DNA of 64,000 nucleotides from Candidatus Amulumruptor caecigallinarius. Its GTDB lineage: Bacteria; Bacteroidota; Bacteroidia; Bacteroidales; Muribaculaceae. The notes under the pieces were generated by a model that ran no database searches, had not been told where the DNA came from, and saw only the letters and a program-made list of their open reading frames with translations. Position 1 is the stretch's first letter. Each line of letters begins with the position of its first letter. A program made the position numbers and the translations under genes. This document shows, one piece after another, positions 55,924 to 64,000 of this stretch. Where the stretch lies: contig CALUMU010000011.1 in assembly GCA_944321825.1 (NCBI GenBank), forward strand, positions 1 to 64,000, written 5' to 3'.

Positions 55924-56661
55924 TTACGCATGTTGTGAAGGATAGGCGTAACGGCTCATATCCTCCAGAGCGATGCGCCCCTCATAAAGAGCCTTACCTA
56001 CTATCACACGCGGCACACCGGCCTCGTCGAGCGCGACGATGTCATCCATCGACCCAATGCCGCCCGAAGCGGTAAAAATGACAGAGGGATGCTGCGCCAT
56101 CAATTCTTCATACAGCCCGACAGCAGCGCCGGTAAACATACCGTCACGCGAAATTTCGGTGCATATGGCTTGCGTCAACCCGTATGGTTCGAGCTTGGCA
56201 ACAAGATCGGATATGGTCAACTCCGTGTCCTCCAACCATCCGCTGACAGCAATCTTGCCTTCGCGGACATCGGCACCGAGAACCATTTTATCCGACCCGT
56301 AAGTCTTAATCCATTCACCCATCAGCGACGGGTTCTTGGCTGCAAGACTGCCGATGATGGCGTAGGTCGCTCCGGCATTGAAGAGGTCACGCAACGCATC
56401 TTCCGATTTTATGCCTCCGCCCCACTCTATGCTCGCCCCATCGACCGATGCCATCCGCTCAAGCGTGGCAAGATTGCGGGGATATGACGCTTTTGCACCA
56501 TCGAGATCCACCACATGTACACGCCCGAAACCGGCATCCACATAACGCTTCACCATATCTACCGGCTGGGCATCATAAGTGGTGCAACGGTCATAGTCGC
56601 CCTGGCTGAGCCTTACACACCTGCCGCCTATAATATCTATGGCGGGGATTATCTCTATCAT
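55924..56661 (-). CDS. hisA: ProFAR isomerase (HisA)
   Basis: Isomerises ProFAR to PRFAR, step 4 of histidine synthesis. The (beta/alpha)8 barrel of 245 aa has catalytic D8 in IPAIDIIGGRCVRLSQGDY, the duplicated phosphate-binding site WGGGI and TASGGIGS, and HVVDLDGAKA. It is paralogous to hisF. The start overlaps the hisH stop by 4 nt. Confidence 0.96.
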   Translation of the reverse strand: MIEIIPAIDIIGGRCVRLSQGDYDRCTTYDAQPVDMVKRYVDAGFGRVHVVDLDGAKASYPRNLATLERMASVDGASIEWGGGIKSEDALRDLFNAGATYAIIGSLAAKNPSLMGEWIKTYGSDKMVLGADVREGKIAVSGWLEDTELTISDLVAKLEPYGLTQAICTEISRDGMFTGAAVGLYEELMAQHPSVIFTASGGIGSMDDIVALDEAGVPRVIVGKALYEGRIALEDMSRYAYPSQHA

Positions 56662-57242
56662 AATTTGAGGAAATTTTTGATTATACGCTCGCCCACATCT
56701 CCGCTTTTCTCGGGGTGGAACTGCGTACCGTAGAAATTCTCATATTTCAAAGCCGATGAAAACATCCGTCCATAGCGCGTCGTAGCTATCGTGTCAGGGC
56801 AAAGGCTTGCATAGTAGCTATGCACGAAATACACATATTCGCCCCCTTTGATGTCTTTAAAGAGCTTGCCGTCAAGATTGGTGATGTCGTTCCAGCCCAT
56901 ATGCGGCACTTTCAAGCCGTCGGCGGCATCGAATTTCCTCACATGCGCGTCAAACAGATTAAGGCAGTCAGTATCGCCCTCCTCGGTGTGGCGGCACATC
57001 ACCTGCATCCCGACGCAGATGCCGAGTACAGGGTGGCGCAAGTCCTTGATAAACCGGCAGAGATTCCGCTCTCGCAGATTGTGCATCGCCTCTCCGCAAT
57101 GCCCTACGCCGGGGAGTATCACATGGTCGGCCTTTGCGATGACCGTGCGGTCATCGGTCAGCACATACTCGGCACCGAGGCGACGGAGGGCATTTTCAAC
57201 CGAACGTATATTGCCCATCTTGTAGTCGATAATCGCTATCAT
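56658..57242 (-). CDS. hisH: Imidazole glycerol phosphate synthase glutaminase subunit
   Basis: Class I glutamine amidotransferase that delivers ammonia to HisF. The triad is visible as C76 in GICVGMQ and the His-Glu pair in TQFHPEKSG near the C-terminus. Length 194 aa. Its start overlaps the hisB stop by 4 nt and its stop overlaps the hisA start by 4 nt, so these three are tightly coupled. Confidence 0.96.
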   Translation of the reverse strand: MIAIIDYKMGNIRSVENALRRLGAEYVLTDDRTVIAKADHVILPGVGHCGEAMHNLRERNLCRFIKDLRHPVLGICVGMQVMCRHTEEGDTDCLNLFDAHVRKFDAADGLKVPHMGWNDITNLDGKLFKDIKGGEYVYFVHSYYASLCPDTIATTRYGRMFSSALKYENFYGTQFHPEKSGDVGERIIKNFLKL

Positions 57243-58336
57243 AACATTCCTTTGCTTGAGGGTAAATCATATGAATATACGTCACGGCGCACAGCCATAC
57301 GCAATGCACGTGCAAAAGCCTTGAACACACCCTCGATCAGGTGGTGGTTATTGTCGCCACGAGCTTTGATATGGAGATTGGCCTTCATGGCCACCGCGAG
57401 GGTCTTGAAGAAATGGGGATACATCTCTGTAGGAGTGTCTCCGACATATTCACGTGTAAACGGCACATCCCAGTCAAAATCCGCCCTTCCGCCGAAATCG
57501 ATAAGGCACATAGCCCGGCTCTCATCCATCGGCAGTACGAAACCGTAACGCTCTATGCCTCGTTTGTCACCGAGGGCTTTGAGCAAGGCTTCACCGAGGG
57601 CTATCGCCACATCCTCCATGGTGTGATGCTCGTCGACCTCCGTATCGCCCTGGCACTTTACAGTCAGCGATATGCCGGAGTGGTGGGGTATCTGGTCAAG
57701 CATGTGGTCGAAAAACTTCAACCCGGTGTCGATATGCGACCCGGTGCCGCCATCGAGATTGACAAGCACATGTATCTTTGTTTCCGAAGTGTCACGTCTG
57801 ACCTCGCCACGACGCGGCTCCGAGAGGATATGACGGGCTATTTCATGCCAGTCGGTAGTCACAAGGGCGCAATCGGCAGTCGCGGCCGAAGGCTCTCCTA
57901 TCATAATGGCTTTGGCTCCGAGATTTTTGGCTAACTGCACATCTGTAAGCCGGTCGCCGATGACATACGAGGCGGCAAGGTCATAACTGCCGTCCATATA
58001 CGCAGTCAGCATTCCCGTGCGTGGTTTACGCGTGGGAGCGTTGTCCTCCGGGAAGCTGCGGTCTATGAGCTGCGCGTCGAAGCGTATGCCCTCTCCGGCC
58101 AGAGCCTCCAGCATCTTGTTGTGGGCTGGATAGAACGTATCTTCTGGAAAAGATTCAGTACCCAGACCATCCTGATTGCTGACCATCACCAGCTCATACC
58201 CTTTGCCCATCAGGCTGCTAAGAGCCGTGATGACCCCGGGGAGAAAACTGAGCTTCTCTAAAGAATCTATCTGCTCGTCGGCAGGTTCGCGTATGATAGT
58301 CCCGTCACGGTCTATGAATATGGCTTTCTTCTTCAC
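57239..58336 (-). CDS. hisB: Bifunctional histidinol-phosphatase/imidazoleglycerol-phosphate dehydratase
   Basis: N-terminal HAD phosphatase domain (about 1-165) with the nucleophile motif FIDRDGT (D9, D11), and C-terminal dehydratase domain (about 175-365) with the metal-binding [15 protein letters not shown] and [14 protein letters not shown]. The fused form of 365 aa is the same as in enterobacteria. It follows hisC by 4 nt. The two activities catalyse steps 6 and 8. Confidence 0.96.
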   Translation of the reverse strand: MKKKAIFIDRDGTIIREPADEQIDSLEKLSFLPGVITALSSLMGKGYELVMVSNQDGLGTESFPEDTFYPAHNKMLEALAGEGIRFDAQLIDRSFPEDNAPTRKPRTGMLTAYMDGSYDLAASYVIGDRLTDVQLAKNLGAKAIMIGEPSAATADCALVTTDWHEIARHILSEPRRGEVRRDTSETKIHVLVNLDGGTGSHIDTGLKFFDHMLDQIPHHSGISLTVKCQGDTEVDEHHTMEDVAIALGEALLKALGDKRGIERYGFVLPMDESRAMCLIDFGGRADFDWDVPFTREYVGDTPTEMYPHFFKTLAVAMKANLHIKARGDNNHHLIEGVFKAFARALRMAVRRDVYSYDLPSSKGML

Positions 58337-58340
58337 TTTA

Positions 58341-59387
58341 TTATTGCTGTGATGAGTATGTTTGCAACAAACCGAGTAGTCGGCGGTTTTCTTCCGGAGT
58401 GCCTATGGTCAGACGCAGGCAACCGGCACACCCCGGCAGACGGCTGCGGTTACGCACTATCACACCGTTGAGTATCAGATAATCATATACAGCATTGGCA
58501 TCCGTAACCTTGGCAAGCAGGAAATTCGCATCGGACGGATATACTTTCTCTATGCAGCCGCATTTAGGGAGCTCACGCATGAGCATATCCCTGTCGTCGA
58601 TGATACTGCGCACCATGCCGCTGATGTCGGTGCGGCGCACACGGTTGATTATCTCGCGCTGTGTCGGGCCGTTGATGTTGTAAGGATATTTCACCCGGGC
58701 ATATAGCTCGGCAATACGCTCATCACATATCGCCATGCCTATACGCAGCCCCGCCATGCCCCAGGCCTTGGAAAACGTTTGCAAGACGATGAGATTGGGG
58801 TGAGAGGCTATGGCCGTTTTCATCGACCCGGCCGGCGAAAAATCCACATATGCCTCATCGACAACCACAATACCATCGAACCTGTCACACAATTCAAGTA
58901 TGTCGGCCGGAGCAAAAGCATTTCCCGTAGGATTATTTGGACTGCATATCCACATGAGTTTTGAATTGGCATCGGCAGCTTCAAGAAGCCGGCTGACAGG
59001 CAACTGGAAATCATCAGTTAGCTGCACTTCGCGCAGCTCCACATCATTGACCGCCGCGCTTACCGTGTATACCCCATAGCTCGGTGTGATAGCTATGGCG
59101 TTGTCGACACCCGGACGGCAGAATATCCTGAAAGTCAGGTCAATCGCCTCATCGCTGCCAGCTCCGCCTAAAAAAAGCTGGTCTTCCTTGACACCCTTAA
59201 GTGCAGCCACATGACGCTTCAGCTCCTTATGGTGCGGGTCAGGGTAACGGTTCACACCATTGTCAAATGGATTTTCATTGGCATCGAGCCACACGGATAT
59301 GTCTCCACCCTTGCACTCGTCACGTGCAGTGCTGTACGGTTCGAGAGCGAGGATGTTGGGCCTCACATAGTCCATCGGATTTTTCAT
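58341..59387 (-). CDS. hisC: Histidinol-phosphate aminotransferase
   Basis: Fold-type I PLP aminotransferase of 348 aa for step 7. The PLP lysine is in [27 protein letters not shown] and [11 protein letters not shown] are conserved cofactor contacts. It lies between hisD (36 nt upstream) and hisB (4 nt downstream). Confidence 0.95.
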   Translation of the reverse strand: MKNPMDYVRPNILALEPYSTARDECKGGDISVWLDANENPFDNGVNRYPDPHHKELKRHVAALKGVKEDQLFLGGAGSDEAIDLTFRIFCRPGVDNAIAITPSYGVYTVSAAVNDVELREVQLTDDFQLPVSRLLEAADANSKLMWICSPNNPTGNAFAPADILELCDRFDGIVVVDEAYVDFSPAGSMKTAIASHPNLIVLQTFSKAWGMAGLRIGMAICDERIAELYARVKYPYNINGPTQREIINRVRRTDISGMVRSIIDDRDMLMRELPKCGCIEKVYPSDANFLLAKVTDANAVYDYLILNGVIVRNRSRLPGCAGCLRLTIGTPEENRRLLGLLQTYSSQQ

Positions 59388-59423
59388 GACCGTCTATGCA
59401 AATAATCCTATTATATTAATGTG

Positions 59424-60704
59424 TCAGTCTTCAGAAGCCATACGGATTTTTACTGCCATTGCGTGAGCGTCAAGGCCTTCGGCCTCCGCCATGGTGACGA
59501 TAGTGGGAGCAAGAAGTCCAAGGCCGGCGCGGGTAAGTTCCTGATAGGTAATCTTACGCATGAAGCTGTCGATATTGACACCGCTGAACGAGTGAGCCCA
59601 GCCATTTGTCGGCAGTGTATGGTTTGTACCCGAAGCATAGTCTCCGGCACTCTCAGGCGAATAGTTGCCTATGAAGATACTTCCTGCAGCAGTTATGCGG
59701 TCGGCAATATCCCAAGGATGCTCCATGGATATTATAAGGTGTTCCGGGGCGTACTCATTGACGAAATCAACCATATCGTCATGGTCATCCATGACGATGA
59801 TGCGGCTATGCGACAAGGATTTCTCTATGCTGGTGCCACGTGACAGCTGTGCCGAGATTGCATCCACCTGCTCGCGTACCGCATCGGCTATGGCTTCCGA
59901 CGTACACACGCATATCGCCTGGCTGTCTGGTCCATGTTCGGCCTGCGACAGCATATCGGATGCGACAAAAGCGGCATCGGCGGTATCGTCGGCCATCACA
60001 AGCACTTCACTCGGCCCTGCCGGCATATCTATCGACACCTCGGATGCGAGCATCTGCTTCGCCTTGGTGACAAACCGGTTGCCCGGACCGAATATCTTGT
60101 GGACTTTCGGGACGCTCTGCGTACCTAATGCCATAGCGGCCACAGCCTGCGCACCACCCACGCGATACACCTTGTGTATGCCGCACTCGCGGGCTGCATA
60201 CAGTATCTCAGGCGCAATCTGGCGGTCGCCGCTCTGAGGGGTACACAATATAATCTGCCGGCATCCGGCTATCGTCGCCGGGATGGCAAGCATCAGCACC
60301 GTGGAAAACAGCGGTGCCTGTCCGCCAGGGATATAAAGCCCGACTTTCTCAATAGGCACAGGCCGCTGGATGCACATCACGCCGGGCATCGTCTCCACTT
60401 TCACAGGCTCGGGCATCTGAGCCTCGTGGAAACGGCGGATATTGTCTGCTCCGGCACGTATAGCCTCCTTGACAGCATCGGAGACAAGTTTGCATGCCTC
60501 GTCTATCTCAGCCTCGCCGACCTCAAGGTCTTCTATGGCAGCACGGTCAAACCTCAGAGCCATATCCCGCAAGGCTTCATCGCCCCTCTGGCGCACATCG
60601 CTGATGATAGCCTCCACGGCGGCGGTGACCTGTGGATCGTCAGGTATGTTGCGCTCGGCGAGAGCTTTCCACTGGCTGCGGAGCGGATTTACTATTACAT
60701 CCAT
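59424..60704 (-). CDS. hisD: Histidinol dehydrogenase
   Basis: NAD-dependent zinc enzyme for the last two oxidations from histidinol to histidine. The 426 aa protein carries VGLYIPGGQAPLFSTVLMLAIPA, GPGNRFVTKAKQ and MPAGPSEVLVMADDTADAAFVASD with the glutamine/histidine zinc site in LSQAEHGPDSQ. Its start codon overlaps the hisG stop by one base (TGATG). Confidence 0.96.
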   Translation of the reverse strand: MDVIVNPLRSQWKALAERNIPDDPQVTAAVEAIISDVRQRGDEALRDMALRFDRAAIEDLEVGEAEIDEACKLVSDAVKEAIRAGADNIRRFHEAQMPEPVKVETMPGVMCIQRPVPIEKVGLYIPGGQAPLFSTVLMLAIPATIAGCRQIILCTPQSGDRQIAPEILYAARECGIHKVYRVGGAQAVAAMALGTQSVPKVHKIFGPGNRFVTKAKQMLASEVSIDMPAGPSEVLVMADDTADAAFVASDMLSQAEHGPDSQAICVCTSEAIADAVREQVDAISAQLSRGTSIEKSLSHSRIIVMDDHDDMVDFVNEYAPEHLIISMEHPWDIADRITAAGSIFIGNYSPESAGDYASGTNHTLPTNGWAHSFSGVNIDSFMRKITYQELTRAGLGLLAPTIVTMAEAEGLDAHAMAVKIRMASED

Positions 60705-61555
60705 CAGCGGACTATGTTTTCAAGCGCGAGCACAAGAATGTCCTCGGCTCCAACGGTTTTCAGTTGTTCGATTTTCTCCCACAGCTCCTCTTCACGGATG
60801 ACCGCATGGAGCGAGTACCAGCCTTTAGCAGCCAAAGGAAGCAGCGTGGGGCTCTTCATACCGGGAAGTATCTTGACAGCTTCCTCTATGGCAGACTCGG
60901 GGAGGTTCATCAGCACATACTTCATGTCGCGGCTGCCGATGATGCTCTGGAAACGGAATTTGAGCTGTTCGAGTTCCTGAAGTTTCTGTCCGTCAAGACC
61001 TTTGGTGGCTATAAGCACCGCCTGCGAATAGAACACCTGCTCCACTTCGACCAGACCGTTCTGTACCAACGTGCCGCCCGACGAAACTATGTCGAATATA
61101 GCATCGGCCATACCTACCGCAGGTGCGACTTCCACCGAACCGGCTATCTCGTGTATCTCTGCCTCAATCCCCTTCTCTGCGAGGAATTTGCCAAGAATAC
61201 GCGGATAGGATGTGGCAATACGCTTGCCAGTAAACCACTGCAGTCCGTCATAAGAGGCATCCTTGGGGACAGCAAGCGATATACGGCAGTCGCTGAATCC
61301 GAGCGGCATCACAATATTGACGTCCTGGGCTTTCTCCTCCATCTCATTGAGTCCGACGATGCCGATGTCGGCGACACCCATGGCTACCGCCTGGGGGATA
61401 TCGTCATCACGGAGATAGAGCACGTCCATAGGAAATCCCTTGGCTCGTGCAACGAGTTTGCGGCTGCTGCCTGATGTGGTTATGCCGCTGTCTTTGAGCA
61501 GCCCCATGCAGTCTTCATTGAGTCGGCCTTTGGCCTGTATAGCTATTCTCAGCAT
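60704..61555 (-). CDS. hisG: ATP phosphoribosyltransferase (long form)
   Basis: First and feedback-controlled enzyme of histidine synthesis; joins ATP and PRPP. The start at MLRIAIQAKGRLNED is the family N-terminus and gives 283 aa; an in-frame ATG at 61696 would add 47 unlike residues. The PRPP site ISSGGTLVQNGL-like segment VSSGGTLVQNG and the C-terminal ACT-like regulatory domain (about 210-283) mark the long, histidine-sensitive form. It heads the his operon. The 200 nt before it show no His-rich leader peptide and no clear promoter. Confidence 0.95.
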   Translation of the reverse strand: MLRIAIQAKGRLNEDCMGLLKDSGITTSGSSRKLVARAKGFPMDVLYLRDDDIPQAVAMGVADIGIVGLNEMEEKAQDVNIVMPLGFSDCRISLAVPKDASYDGLQWFTGKRIATSYPRILGKFLAEKGIEAEIHEIAGSVEVAPAVGMADAIFDIVSSGGTLVQNGLVEVEQVFYSQAVLIATKGLDGQKLQELEQLKFRFQSIIGSRDMKYVLMNLPESAIEEAVKILPGMKSPTLLPLAAKGWYSLHAVIREEELWEKIEQLKTVGAEDILVLALENIVR

Positions 61556-61755
61556 AATCGCTATGTCGGGGTTTTGAGTATCAATAAATATAACAGAAGC
61601 CCTCAACCTCATCACACTTCCAGCTTTTGCTCGGACAGGCTTCGGCGCATATCGGACGCTATGCCCATATTCCGCAACAGCCACGAAGCGTGACAAATGT
61701 CAATGGCTTAGATGTTTAAGGTATGTAGTGGAGGTGGGGGGGCGGCCGGTCAGCC

Positions 61756-62091
61756 TTAATCGAGATTATGGTTATCTTTTGCGGGATTGCGGTAATAAAT
61801 CTTATGCTCTACATACTCTTCGGCTGCAATCAGTGTAGGTTTGGGCAGCTTCTCGTAGTAACGTGAAATCTCGATTTGTTCGCGGTTTTCGGATATCTCC
61901 TCGAGATTGTCATTGAGCGAGGCAAATTCCTGGAGCTTCTTCTCCAAATCGCGCTTCATGTCAGCGGCAATCTGGTTTGCACGCTTTGCTATGATTGCGA
62001 CAGTCTCGTAGACATTGCCGGTGTCCTCTGAAAGCTCTATCATGTCACGGGTGACAGTGTTGAGCGGAGCATTGATTTTCTTGTAATCCAT
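61756..62091 (-). CDS. rpoZ: RNA polymerase omega-like subunit (Bacteroidetes RpoZ/Rpb6 family)
   Basis: 111 aa protein of the RpoZ-like family found in Bacteroidetes beside bamD. The N-terminal helix TVTRDMIELSEDTGNVYETVAII and the KRANQIAADMK segment match the omega fold that braces the beta-prime subunit. A helical, acidic middle and a C-terminal EYYEHKIYY-like segment (EEYVEHKIYYRNP) follow. It lies 104 nt after bamD on the same strand, the usual Bacteroidales order. Confidence 0.8.
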   Translation of the reverse strand: MDYKKINAPLNTVTRDMIELSEDTGNVYETVAIIAKRANQIAADMKRDLEKKLQEFASLNDNLEEISENREQIEISRYYEKLPKPTLIAAEEYVEHKIYYRNPAKDNHNLD

Positions 62092-62196
62092 CAGATTAAT
62101 CAGCTGTAATTGAAAGGATTGTATAATATATTAATAACGTTATTTAAGCCGCAGAATAATGCACATATCAATCACGGTATTTTTTAGACTTACTTA

Positions 62197-63015
62197 TTAA
62201 AGTCCTGTATCGTCCTTGACATGGCGGCTGGCTATCTTGAAGATGTTGTCGGCCTCCTTGCGGTTCTTGCCGTCAGGAAAGTCGTTGATGAACCCGTAAT
62301 ATTCGTCAATCACGTCACGGAATCGCTCCGGCTTCATCTCGTCGACCGAATTGGCGGCCTCTTGATAGCGCGACTTCAGTATAATCATCTCCAGATCTTC
62401 CTTATACTTGGTATAGGGATACTTTTTGAGCGCATTCTGTGCCACGATGACCGCACTTGCATAGTTGTTGCCTAAATAGGTGCCGAGATTATAATAAAGC
62501 ACGGCATTTTCGAGTTCTTTAAGAGCAAGCTTGTCCTGGAGCTCGAATATAGCGTTCTGCGCTGCGGGAGTGCGCTCGCTTCGCGGATAATACTCTATAA
62601 AATTAGAAAGCTCCTCTATGGCCTTTACAGTGTCGCTCTGGTCGAGCTGAGGCTCAGGGCTGTCGATAAAGTACCCATAGCCGCAGTAATAACGCGCCAG
62701 TTCGGTATATTTGCCACGAGGGAAACGTGTATAATAGTTTTTGAAATAAGCGCTCGCCGTCTTGTACTCCTTGTTGTCATAATAGCTCATGGCCATCAGA
62801 TACAGCGCATCTTCAGCCTTCTCGGTACCTTTAAAGGCGGGTATGATGTCAGCGAGGATAGTGTATGCCTGCACATACTGCTTCTTCTGATAGGCACGCT
62901 GGGCGAAATCGAGCTTGTAGTCGGCATCAGTGCTTTTTTGCGCCTTCTGATATTCGCCACAGCCACAGAGCATCACTGAGGCCACACACACTATAAATAG
63001 TTTGACAATCTTCAT
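62197..63015 (-). CDS. bamD: Outer membrane assembly lipoprotein BamD
   Basis: Essential component of the BAM machine that inserts outer-membrane proteins such as the porin and TolC-like proteins here. The lipoprotein signal ends in LCGC with lipidated C19. The mature protein is a string of tetratricopeptide-like helices (AQRAYQKKQYVQAYTILADIIP, DALYLMAMSYYDNKEYKTAS, LARYYCGYGYF) for about 240 residues, the normal length of 272 aa. A -7 element lies 45 nt upstream. Confidence 0.92.
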   Translation of the reverse strand: MKIVKLFIVCVASVMLCGCGEYQKAQKSTDADYKLDFAQRAYQKKQYVQAYTILADIIPAFKGTEKAEDALYLMAMSYYDNKEYKTASAYFKNYYTRFPRGKYTELARYYCGYGYFIDSPEPQLDQSDTVKAIEELSNFIEYYPRSERTPAAQNAIFELQDKLALKELENAVLYYNLGTYLGNNYASAVIVAQNALKKYPYTKYKEDLEMIILKSRYQEAANSVDEMKPERFRDVIDEYYGFINDFPDGKNRKEADNIFKIASRHVKDDTGL

Positions 63016-63059
63016 TACGCTTATTAGATATAACGGGACACGATGCCCCTATTAGTCGG

Positions 63060-63067
63060 CAAATTTA
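63060..63067 (-). promoter_or_regulatory. -7 element for bamD
   Basis: TAAATTTG on the minus strand 45 nt before bamD, without a good -33 box. Confidence 0.4.
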
Positions 63068-63118
63068 GCAATTTTCCCTGACATAAACCACACCGCAGCC
63101 CACTACTTACACAAATAT

Positions 63119-63134
63119 TAATGTTAAAACATTA
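63119..63134. promoter_or_regulatory. Inverted repeat in the divergent bamD/kinase spacer
   Basis: TAATGTT-AA-AACATTA, a perfect 7 bp dyad with 2 nt centre, lies between the bamD -7 element and the kinase -7 element. It is a candidate operator; no regulator is assigned. The remainder of 63068-63427 is AT-rich spacer with no gene. Confidence 0.35.
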
Positions 63135-63243
63135 CCGCAAAGCTATGAGCAAAAAATATGTCAAATTTAAACGGCAAATCCAAACCGGCTCTTAAATTAG
63201 GTGAAAAAGCAGATAAAGCATGATTTTATGGAAGATTTTTTGT

Positions 63244-63251
63244 TAAATTTG
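63244..63251 (+). promoter_or_regulatory. -7 element for the sensor kinase gene
   Basis: TAAATTTG at 63244-63251, about 175 nt before the start codon, without a matching -33 box. Confidence 0.35.
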
Positions 63252-63427
63252 CCGTAAACTGTTAGAATAGGCTCTGCGAGTTAAAGAAATAATGCGGAGA
63301 TGTTTTTAACATTCAACTTTATTCAAGGACAATCGTTAAACATATAGGGCTCAGCGGCGTGACGCAACGGCTTTCGGCGATATATCATGAGACTGTTTTG
63401 CCACATCGCTGCCCTGCACGACGAATA

Positions 63428-64000
63428 ATGAAGAAATCGACTATCTGGCTCCTCACGTTCATAATGGCCATGACATTCATAGGGCTTCTGTATGTGCAGA
63501 TTATGTACATGCGGGAGATGATACGTATGCGCGAGGACCAGTTCAGCGAGGGCGTCAAGCGAAGCCTCTATGCCGTCACCACTGCTCTCGAACGCGAGGA
63601 AACGCGGCATTACCTCACCGAAGACTTTGCGATGCTTGACGCATCAGTTTTGTCGTCGTCAGGCGGATTCCGCCCCGACCAGACGCAGATGGTCAACGGC
63701 TCCATAAACTTCCAGCAAAATCCTGCCGCATCGGCCGAAACGCCAGTGGAGGACATCCGCATCAATGATGACATCAAAGCCGGAGCGGCGACATCGCTGC
63801 AGAGCAATCATGCCGACCTGAGAGGGCAATACATATACCAAAAAGGGCTGCTTAACGAAGTCATACTCACCATACTCAACCAGTCAAGCAACCGCCCGAT
63901 TCGCGAACGCGCCGACTCAACACTGGTACGCGGATACATGCGTACAGAGTTGGAGAGCAACGGACTGGACCTGCCATTTGAATTTGCCATAGTCAACCGC
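63428..64000 (+). CDS. Sensor histidine kinase, N-terminal part (RprX-like), cut by window end
   Basis: Open frame from ATG 63428 to the window edge, 191 codons and incomplete. It begins MKKSTIWLLTFIMAMTFIGL, one membrane helix (about 7-26), followed by YVQIMYMREMIRMREDQFSEGVKRSLY, the typical N-terminus of Bacteroidales two-component sensor kinases like RprX, and then a periplasmic sensor region (about 28-191). The kinase core would lie beyond the window. It is divergent from bamD. Confidence 0.75.
   Translation, partial: MKKSTIWLLTFIMAMTFIGLLYVQIMYMREMIRMREDQFSEGVKRSLYAVTTALEREETRHYLTEDFAMLDASVLSSSGGFRPDQTQMVNGSINFQQNPAASAETPVEDIRINDDIKAGAATSLQSNHADLRGQYIYQKGLLNEVILTILNQSSNRPIRERADSTLVRGYMRTELESNGLDLPFEFAIVNR

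Noticed and set aside
61556-61755. Histidine attenuator with His-rich leader peptide upstream of hisG
   Set aside because: No short frame with a run of histidine codons and no terminator/antiterminator pair could be found on the coding strand.

Overview
The window looks like a chromosome segment of a Bacteroidales bacterium, most likely from the Muribaculaceae or a near relative. Three things point there: the promoter-like motifs TTTG-N19-20-TAnnTTTG in place of sigma70 sites, the near absence of Shine-Dalgarno sequences, and families typical of the order (GT3-type glycogen synthase with a short GT35 phosphorylase, glutamine synthetase III, LL-diaminopimelate aminotransferase, Porin_10, the Bacteroidetes RNA polymerase omega-like protein). 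No tRNA, rRNA, CRISPR array, transposase or prophage was seen. Taxonomy and functions are read from the sequence by family knowledge; no database search was run.

Layout. 1-497: leader with a degenerate repeat and a divergent promoter. 498-3792: translation cluster thrS-infC-rpmI-rplT. 3793-4466: terminator and interspersed repeats. 4467-5354: dapA. 5727-12896: two paralogous, secreted, multi-modular GH13 alpha-amylases, each with its own promoter, followed by a repeat-rich spacer. 13413-13958: RsbW-like ATPase. 14180-19845: five-gene tripartite ABC export operon (ATPase, two permeases, adaptor, TolC). 19923-21663: S66 LD-carboxypeptidase and a radical SAM protein. 21854-24722: two cation/proton antiporters. 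25024-26547: a surface lipoprotein resembling a leukocidin/cytolysin-type pore-forming protein. 26659-29624: polyprenyl synthase-tatD-purT operon. 29780-34062: glycogen synthase and phosphorylase. 34236-36089: PurF-like amidotransferase. 36161-44476: gltD, gltB and glnN. 44538-46713: dapL and dapF. 46861-51275: small beta-barrel protein, prmA, a small membrane/YtxH module and a compact alpha-amylase. 51437-54245: Porin_10 protein with a solute-binding-like protein. 54465-61555: complete histidine operon hisG-D-C-B-H-A-F-IE. 61756-63015: bamD and the omega-like subunit. 63428-end: start of a sensor histidine kinase.

The genes combine into glucan metabolism (external starch cleavage plus internal glycogen storage), nitrogen assimilation (GS III and GOGAT), and amino-acid and cell-wall precursor synthesis (dapA, dapL, dapF of the aminotransferase route to meso-DAP; histidine). 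Envelope and ion homeostasis genes run alongside (ABC exporter, antiporters, BamD, porin).

The best candidates for something undescribed are the leukocidin-like surface lipoprotein (25024), the module-shuffled amylase pair with apparent C-terminal sorting domains (5727, 9510), a MITE-like inverted-repeat element between two YtxH paralogs with a related copy inside the his operon, and a family of interspersed palindromic intergenic repeats. Promoter motifs and terminators correct several start codons (dapA, dapF, the porin, the lipoprotein and the PurF-like gene).
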